Assembly (NCBI RefSeq): GCF_000764305.2
Contig: NW_025947119.1
Span: forward strand, 1-64,000
Length of the DNA: 64,000 nt
Direction of reading: 5' to 3'
Source of the DNA: Hyalella azteca
Lineage: Eukaryota > Arthropoda > Malacostraca > Amphipoda > Hyalellidae
Shown: positions 56,401-64,000 of the stretch, piece after piece
Position numbering within the stretch: position 1 is the stretch's first letter
Layout: each line of letters begins with the position of its first letter
Program-made: the position numbers and the translations under genes
The notes under the pieces: model-generated
What the model was told of the DNA's origin: nothing
The model's database searches: none
What the model saw: the letters and a program-made list of their open reading frames with translations, nothing else

Positions 56401-57800
56401 TATGAATTGTACTGAATAAAATAAATAGATATTGAGTTTCAAAAAAAAAATAATCTAGATTTATATGAAGAACTTTTGCAAAAATGTTGTTTAGACGATG
56501 TTCTTAAAAATGTATCAAAAATAGTTTTTTGAATAAAAATTATTCATATCAGATTCCTGTCTGCTGGTTAGTAGATATACCTTTCTTAAAACATTTACAA
56601 TACTCACAAGGTAAAAAAAAGCATTTACCTCTCCAGTTTTTAGAACAATATATTTAAACTTCTTGACTGAATTTTTTGAATCAACATCACATCTTAAGGA
56701 AAGTTCAATAAGTAGTCCATTAGTAATTCAGTTCCATACGGGACTGAAGGTTATTTCAGAGTAAAACGCTTACATTTCAGACATACATATATACCGTGCA
56801 ATTTTCATGTTTACCTGAAGAGTATGTACTTATATATAAGGGTATGATACGCATAGGTGAAGCAATGGTCTTTCAGAAGCATATATAATACAGTTTCCCT
56901 ATCGGCTCATAAGTTATTTCATTTTATGGTAAGATAAAGTACCAATCTTCACTCGGGGTAATAGAATGATAGTTCAAAGCGTGCTATAGAGGAACCACCA
57001 CCTCTTGGTTCATGAGGGACATAAAACGCATTGTTCACATAGCAGTGAATTGAATCAGAATGAATGACTTACGAACATACGTTACCTCGTAGAAGAAGAA
57101 TGTCGACTTTAAGAAGACCGAATTATGGGATATTTTATTTAATTACAAACGATCTGTTTATTTCCACTAGGCCACCATCTGTATGCTAGCTAGTTCACCA
57201 TCAGACGCACGAATTTGATGATGACTTACAAAGTTATAAATCTTACTAATCACGCGCTAGAGCCACAAATATGGCAGCTAAGCGGATACTTATCGCAAAC
57301 TACAAAAAAAAAGACATTTTATTTTGCCGTAAACGTGGATAAATAATTTTTCCCAAGCTCGGTCTCTCACAAAGCCTTCGATGCAAGTTCATCCAACAAA
57401 GTCATGATACTCTCAAAGCTCGGCTTTGTCCACTATTTTAATTTGATCATTCAACGGGCTGTAAAAAATACACTCTTTATTCTACTTGATCTTTCCGCTA
57501 TCGGTCAAAAAGAAATGCGAACCAAAGCAGCTTCAAATTAAAACTAAATTGTCATTCGAATGACTCTGAGGATGGAAAAAGTTGATTTTTTCACAACTCG
57601 CAAAATGGAACGTGGAAAATCGTGTTAAAAAAAGGACTTTCAACGTATTATTATTCGCTCTTTATTATTCGCTCTCTTTATTATTCGCTCTTCGGACTAC
57701 TTACTAGTCTGAATTAACAATACGAGAAACTAATACTAAATACTCAGGGCTAAGCTTTAACGGACTTGAAGCTGCCATCGGAAATTGGAAGCTCTTCGTC
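53431..57800. other. No gene identified; several short duplications
   Basis: Duplications: 54124-54210 with 54251-54335 (ATTAAAAGTAAATGACAACG), 54904-54950 with 54978-55052 (AAACAATCACATTCAACGAG), a 24-bp array ACGCTTCATTCAACCAACAT at 55728-55816, and TATTATTCGCTCTT units at 57645-57690. Frames such as 56089-56310 (-) lack domains. Confidence 0.5.
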
Positions 57801-58204
57801 TCACGCTTCATGGGGCTCGTCTGGCTTCTGAATCAATGCAGTTATTCCAGTAGGCACAGGAGTAGAGTTAGAAGTGAGCAGAGAAGCGAAAGTAGAATCA
57901 AACAGAGAAGAAGAAGCAGAAGTGCGTAGAGAAGCATAATTGAAAATAGGCAGTGGAATAAAAGTTGGAGTAGAGGTAGGAAAAAGCAGAGAATTTGCAA
58001 AATTTAATCCGAAAATAAGCAGAGAAGCGGACGTTGAAATAGGCTGAGAAATACCGTCATGAGTGTGCAGAGAAGTAGAGGTATAAGTTCGGAGGGAATT
58101 TTGGAAAAAATTAAACAGAGAAGGAATGGTGGAAAGAGGAGTGGTGGAAAGAGGAGTGGTGGAAAGAGGAGTGGTGGAAAGAGGAGTGGTGGAAAGAGGA
58201 GTGG
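57801..58204 (-). CDS. Partial Ser/Thr-rich frame open to a contig end
   Basis: On the minus strand a frame with no stop runs 134 codons from N 58205 to TGA at 57801, with no start because the contig ends. It begins with five TPLST repeats (15-bp array) and goes on with SLFNFFQNSLRTYTSTSL, ASLLIFGLNFANSLLFPTST and ASSSLFDSTFASLLTSNSTP, ending ALIQKPDEPHEA. Semi-regular S-L-F/L spacing and Ser/Thr richness suggest a disordered repetitive C-terminus; weakly FG-nucleoporin-like, but not enough to name. AATAAA on this strand lies about 110-140 bases downstream. It may be a terminal exon or a chance frame in repeat DNA. Confidence 0.3.
58126..58204. repeat. 15-bp tandem repeat at a contig end
   Basis: Five units of GGTGGAAAGAGGAGT ending at N 58205. 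Confidence 0.95.
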
Positions 58205-58466
58205 NTTGTAGATTTGAATTCTAAAGGCTTTTAAATAAATATGGCAACAGTTTGTGACATTTCATCATTGCTGGCACATAGTGTGGTGTTTTGAGAGTGA
58301 CGTAAACCAATCAGAACTCGAGTTGTGCATAAGGTGATCTATTTATAGCCATTTATTTCTTGCTACATCCTTAAGGTGTTGGAATATGTTGTGTTTACCC
58401 TATACAATTTTTTCAACATTTTGACAAAATAAATTAGACACGAGCCATGAAATTAGGTGAAATTCG

Positions 58467-58897
58467 TAATACTTTAGATTAAGTGCATCCAAAAAAAAAA
58501 GGGTGTTTTTTTTAGTTATATGTTTTTTGGGGTGTAGATTAAGAATCTGAAATCTATTTTTGGCGGTCTGCATCAGAAATTTTTAACAGAACCTGTTCCT
58601 AACTGGTCCTAACCTGCGAGGTTTTCGTTGATTGGCTAGGTTTTTCCGGCCGCCGGACGGACTCCAAACATAGAAAAAACCTATTGGCTAGGGTTTTTCG
58701 GCCGCCGGACGGACTCCAAACATAGAAAAAACCTAGCCGACCAACGAAAACCTCGCAGGTTAGGTCCAGTTAGGAACAGGTTCCATTAAACAGGTTCCGA
58801 CCGCCAAAAACGGATTTCAGATTCTTAATCTACACCCCAAAAAACATATAATTAAAAAACACCCTTTTTTTGGATGCACTTAATCTAATGTAATACC
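58467..58897. mobile_element. Large fold-back (near-palindromic) element
   Basis: Arms of nearly 200 bp: left TTAGATTAAGTGCATCC, TGGGGTGTAGATTAAGAATC, AACCTGCGAGGTTTTCGTTG; right has the complements in mirrored order. The centre is a tandem pair of TTCGGCCGCCGGACGGACTC-CAAACATAGAAAAAACCTA. Coding capacity is nil. It resembles fold-back MITEs. Confidence 0.9.
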
Positions 58898-60507
58898 AAA
58901 ATTTCTTCGGTGGTGTCCGAACCCACATGGTGTAGAATGCTTAGAATATATTTAACCTAACCAATTAAAACGTATTTTTTAACCTAACCTATGCCCAACG
59001 TGTTCAAGACGGCGCAGCGGCCTAAACATTCTAGAACTTCCAAACTTTACCGCAATTCCTAGAATGATTTCGAGCCGATAAGGACATCCATGCACTTGTT
59101 GCATATTATTCACTATTTATACTCGGCTACCGACTAAACTTTATAGCTTATTATGTAAATGCAGCCAGAAGCATTACTTTAACACGTCAATAAATCCTAG
59201 TGTGATCTATGGGAGTTATAGTTCGACGGATGAATTGACAAAGAATGACGATAAATAGTAGATTTCATCGATCAGAGAAGATAAAATTCATTTGGATTAT
59301 CGATGTATATGTTTGGCTTGTTCGTATAGAAATTCGACTGAAATAATTTCTCAGAAACTGGATTAACAAACCACGATATTGCACGTCTGTGCATTTTCTG
59401 TAATATGCAAGCATTTGACAAGATAATGAAGGAAGAACGAAAAAAATACATTTGGGATAGAAGTAGGAAATAAATTATACTCACCTTTTACGTTGGGCCG
59501 AATAACTAGAAGATGATTAGGCCTATACTGTGTGATCCATGGGTGTGGCCGTGGAATTAACATAAAAATGTTAATTTTCAGCCAGTCACATTCATCCTAC
59601 TACGTACTTTACGTTCAAAGATTAGTCTCGCACTCCTGTTCGATTGTAAGCGCTCAAGGTTTAGGTGTGACGCTTCTAAATTAAAGTTCTGCAAAAATAT
59701 AACTTTTCAGGGGATCCATTTATTATTTGTGTGAAATGAATTTCACAATGAAAATTTAGTAAATGTGGAGATGAAACACCATTTCACGGGTAACGTATAA
59801 AAAAGGAAGTGAGAGATTTTCAGGAATTATTGCAGCGCATTCCAATGCTTAAAACCCAAAAGACAAGTATGCAAAATTAGTCGAGGACTTCAGGTTTTAA
59901 ATACATGGAAATTTTTCAAAAGTTCAAGATAGTCGACTAGAAATAAGAAGAGAAATCGTCCACAATATAGGCTTCCTCAATACCAGGCTATATAGTGCAC
60001 GGGAATTTCTCTAGTTTAGGGCAGCGAGATACGTTCCAGAATAAACCTTTTTAAATAATTATTAATTATTTATTTATTTATAATAATAATAAATAATAAA
60101 AAATAAAATTAATAATAAATAATGGGAGTGGTAATTTATGAACATGTGCAGATGTCATATTGAATCTAAAAATTTGTTATTAAATTTTACTTTATATTTA
60201 GCTAATATTTTTAGCAACTAGGCTGTATCGATTTTGAATATATGAACCTAGCAATCCCAGAATTCCACCCTGCTTTTTATTAATACTTAGTGAGTTAAGA
60301 ATATCAATTACTTGCCGCGAGCAGAATCTCGATTCATTTGGAAATTTTCTCACCATGCGAATTATTCACACAGAATGAATGCCATGAACACCATTGACCG
60401 GTGGTCTTCATACTAAAGTCATAGCTTTGAATTGACTTTCTCTCCTAGAATTGTGAGCGGACAGTACTTTCTTTTGTCCACTTTCTGAGGACTTCGTTCT
60501 TCACCAC
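58898..60507. other. No gene identified
   Basis: AT-rich; ATTTATTATTAATA-type simple sequence at 60055-60122. Frames at 59272-59563 (-) lack motifs. Confidence 0.45.
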
Positions 60508-60551
60508 TGAGAAGCCAGCATGTGGAGCAGATTGTTCATGCTGGCTTCTCA
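60508..60551. repeat. Perfect 15-bp stem hairpin
   Basis: TGAGAAGCCAGCATG (60508-60522), a 14-base loop, then CATGCTGGCTTCTCA (60537-60551). GC-rich stem in AT-rich DNA. Confidence 0.9.
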
Positions 60552-60610
60552 AGTTCTCATTCACAAGTTCAATAGTTTCCCTATGAACAAAAAAAAGTTA
60601 CCCCATAACC

Positions 60611-60672
60611 CCGACTCAGAATTCGAACTTGGGACTAAGTGGTCTTCACGTTACCAACTGTACCGTTAGGTG
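60611..60672 (-). mobile_element. tRNA-like remnant (SINE head or tRNA pseudogene)
   Basis: On the minus strand GGTACAGTTGGTAACG resembles an A box/D arm and AAGTTCGAATTCTGAG a B box/T arm, about 37 bp apart. No cloverleaf with a good anticodon stem is possible by eye, so I do not call a functional tRNA. Confidence 0.4.
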
Positions 60673-63600
60673 TGGAATGACCCGCATTCAATGGTTTTTA
60701 AAGTCATTGCCAAGTACACCATTACCATGAACTTCAAATGTTCATACAATTGGTATGTTTTTCGTGTTATTTTTATATTGGCTTGCCCAGGCCCAAGTTG
60801 TCGAAGGGAAAGGGATACTTTCTCTTTACTCTTTCGATGAAAATTAATGACAAGTTAACCAATTTATGTTACATTTCAAAAATTAGTTTAAGAGTAGCGT
60901 TAGTAATGATAAAATAGAGTGAAAAGCAATGAACACGAATTTTGAATCATAATAAAAAGTTAATTTATATAAGTACTCGCGACAATGTTGATTTAACTGA
61001 TGCCCAGCAAAATGCTTATAACATTATTCCTGCCAAACATTAATGGATATTGATATCTTCAAAATTAACAATTTTTAATAACCTTTTTTTTCTTCTACGC
61101 ATTTATATTATATTAGTTAAATTAAATTATTAGTTAAATTTATATTAGTTAAAGATATCAATGCCGTTCCCGTATTCCAACTATTTTCTTTCTAAAATTT
61201 TACCTAAAAATTAAAATTTCTGCCACAGGAATATCCCAGAAGAAATATTTACTTTAGGCGCTCTGATCTGATTTCAAAAGTCAAGCTTAAAAGACTACAC
61301 GAAGGGGACACAGTGATGAAATTCAATAACTACTAACACTTTGTCATAAGATAAGGAAGTTTTGATTGAAAGCCAGTTCTCTAAAAAGAAATTAAGCAGA
61401 AATTAGGCTCAAATTTTGTTTCATACACCTAATTCGATGAGGAAAGTAACTGAAATTTAATTTATTTCCATAAAATTACATAGTTTACTGTTGATTTATT
61501 AATTTTAACTCTTACACTTTTATACGATAATTCAGAATACTGGACACAAAGGGCTTGTAATCTGGAACATGACGAAGCATGCGGTAGCTGAAGCTGGGTT
61601 TGATAATTCCTGAGATCTAAAATTTATATCCACTTAAATCAATTTATTTCAAATCCTGTCGTCCCATTGTTTTTTTTTCAAATTAAATTAACATTAATAC
61701 GAGAAAGGCTTCGCCAAACTCATCTCTAACAGTATACGAAAATTCAAAATTTTCATCAGTTTAGCTGAAGGTAAACATATATGAATAAATTTGCTTTAAA
61801 ATCTCTCCAACCTTTGAATTTGTGGCATGAAACAACTTTTAATCGAATTTCAAATAAGGATAATATTTTGATGCGATAGACATTATATAGTTGGGCGCTC
61901 GATAAGGGCCTGCATATGAATGTTTCAGCAATAGGCATCTAACGAAAATACAAACATACATTATAAATGCTAGCAAAAATATTATAGACGAATAAAAATC
62001 CTAATTTTTTTCAACATAATGCCTAACAATATTATTAGCATTTTCTGCAATTGAAATGAAGGTTTATATTTTGCCTATTAGAAAGCAACTTAATTAGATT
62101 ATTATTACTTTATATTAGATAACATCAGTGAGTTTGTGTTTGTTTGAGTCCTGATATTAGCTAAATAAATTTTTCCGATTTTCCGAGCCCGTATCAAAGA
62201 TACCGATCATTTCGCAATATCACGTGGCTCTGTAATTTTACATTTTATGGACAGAAGTAAAATAAATAAGCTTGTTAGTAAGGTAATAATCTAAAATAAA
62301 TACCTTGTCTCAATTTTCCGTCTGCTGGTCCCTAGAGAAAAAGAATAGCGGAGCACACGCTTGTCCCCAGCAACGTCCACTTACATGCTTTTACCAAATA
62401 AATTTAATATAAATAAATAAATTCAATTAGAGCTCTTAGATTATTTAATTAAAGTCCTAAGCACACCCTATGCACCGGATGTTTAGAATGCTTCTCCCTA
62501 ATGGTTTCTAATACGCTCACTGACTTTAAATGAAGAATGAACTGTTCGCGTCTACTTCTAGTCTAAAGAGCAAACATTTTTTTCAAATTAATCTCTTCTA
62601 AATTATGTCCGGCTATTAATAATTCCTTGCATGCTTCTTTCTTCTGAGACTCGACAATTTTATAGCAAAATTATTCATAATCTAAAAAGAAACGTGTCTG
62701 AAAAACCTTTATTCTTGTTTAGTGCTTTTGACAACAGAAAAGCAAATGTTCCAAGTATTGCAAATTGTTGAGAATTTTAATATCAGTTCAGTGACAAACC
62801 TTTCCCTCGCAATATTATTGCCTCTGACCGTTTATTAATTAATGTATATTGCAAAGTCTAACCGAAAAACAACAATTGTAAACGTTGAGAGATATATTCT
62901 CACAAAATTGCAATATTATAGGCAACATAAACTTTGAAAAAAACTCTTAACTAAATTTCTCAATCTGTTTATCTTCAAGAGAATTTGGAATTATGATATA
63001 TCGAGAGTTTCATTTTGTATCAGAAGCTTTGACAGAACCCTTTCATGATGAGATTTATTATATTGTATTAGGTATATTATTATTAGGTATAATTAATTAT
63101 ATTAGGTATAATTATAATTATTAGGTATAATATTATATTAGGTATATTATTTTGTAGGTATATTATGAGATCTTCGACCTCGGAAATTTTTGTTAAACTT
63201 TACCTATAGTACCTTTACCTATAGTGTCACTGCACGCAGATTTGATTTTTGAAAGGTTGCAAATGTATTTTTGCAGTGTTTTCATTACGATTTAATTTTA
63301 CATTTTTGATTCCCTGATAATAGAATAATCAAGGATGCGTTTTTGGACTAAGAGAAATTTGGGGAGCGCGTTGATTAAATTTACCTGTATATTGAACTGC
63401 CGTCATCTGAAATAGCGAAATAGCATGAGTGCCATTAAACTTAGTGTCATTATAATGATTTAATCAAATTTGGGATTGTTTCGAATAGAGAGATTTTCGC
63501 AAATATCCGTTTCCGCGTGCTGGTTAGCCGTTTGATATCCGGATCATCTCCAAGTGATCTCCTCGTTCGATTTTGAGACAAAGACAAAAGAAGAGAACTT

Positions 63601-64000
63601 GTCGAGTCGTTTAATTCATTTGAGATAAAAAAATTCTAATCTTACCTGAAACGGTGAGCAGAAATCTCGTTCATTTGCGAATCGCTTTATATTTTCGGTT
63701 TTTGGTTCAATTAAATTACAAATTCGTTAGCGAAATAATCGATGGCGTTTGCTGAATAATTAGCACTTGAACATAATTGAATTTTCGCTCTTTAAAAGTA
63801 GTCTAATTTTACGTTCTAATTTGGCTGGAATGCAACGGTTAGAGAAAATGACTCGAAATACAATTATATTTGGAAAAATTAATTTCAAGTTCCGTAATTA
63901 CGAATAAGCATGCAAAAACCCTTTATGCAGTTCAATCAACATGTGAAGAATAATTTTTTTACATGCATGAAATGTTATTCAAGATGCAGCTCCTTCACGG
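60673..64000. other. No gene identified
   Basis: AT-rich to the window end. TTAGGTATAATTA-type simple repeats lie at 63060-63165 and a TTATATTAGTTAAA repeat near 61105-61155. Nothing else is supported. Confidence 0.5.

Overview
The window looks like a draft scaffold from an AT-rich invertebrate nuclear genome. Genes are split by spliceosomal introns with GT-AG sites and AATAAA poly(A) signals. The DNA is full of minisatellites, MITE-like elements, a tRNA-like SINE and a non-LTR retrotransposon fragment. An arthropod, perhaps a crustacean, is my guess, not something the sequence proves. No rRNA gene, functional tRNA gene, CRISPR array or operon is visible.

About 1-24 kb (+ strand) carries exons of one large gene of the CLIP-170/CLIP-190 (restin) family of microtubule plus-end proteins: long proline-free coiled-coil exons, then two C-terminal zinc knuckles and a short last exon. 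The order is scrambled. The last exon and 3'UTR appear first (707-2308), then internal exons (3168-10396), then further internal exons (11079-15369), then a second partial set of internal exons (16117-17463), then a second and more complete 3' end (20029-22930). Single-base N joins lie at 626, 10505, 16116, 28524, 30881 and 58205, a 187-N gap at 19716-19902, and a Nextera mate-pair junction adapter at 16092-16115. The duplication is therefore at least partly an assembly or haplotype artefact. The N-terminal CAP-Gly exons are not in the window.

From 24 to 50 kb the DNA is mostly non-coding: a 1.2-1.4 kb element seen twice and each time leading to a 14-bp minisatellite, a SINE-like unit, a LINE 3' end inserted in one copy of an 0.8-kb tandem duplication, palindromes, and many short tandem arrays. 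One candidate small gene (CRE/TATA promoter near 31.8 kb, coding exon 32337-32412, terminal exon 34747-34886) is in phase but unproven.

At 50.7-52.9 kb (- strand) lies a two-exon gene for a protein of about 440 residues. Its RING finger is completed only when a 777-bp intron is removed. That intron opens with a 25-bp minisatellite in which each unit repeats the splice donor. The remainder, to 64 kb, holds a partial Ser/Thr-rich reading frame (57801-58204), a large fold-back element (58467-58897), a perfect hairpin (60508-60551) and otherwise AT-rich DNA with no gene I can support.

The most unusual theme is that tandem arrays in introns repeatedly start at, and contain copies of, the adjoining splice junction (exon tail plus GT donor, or AG acceptor plus exon start). 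I see this at about eight junctions in two unrelated genes.
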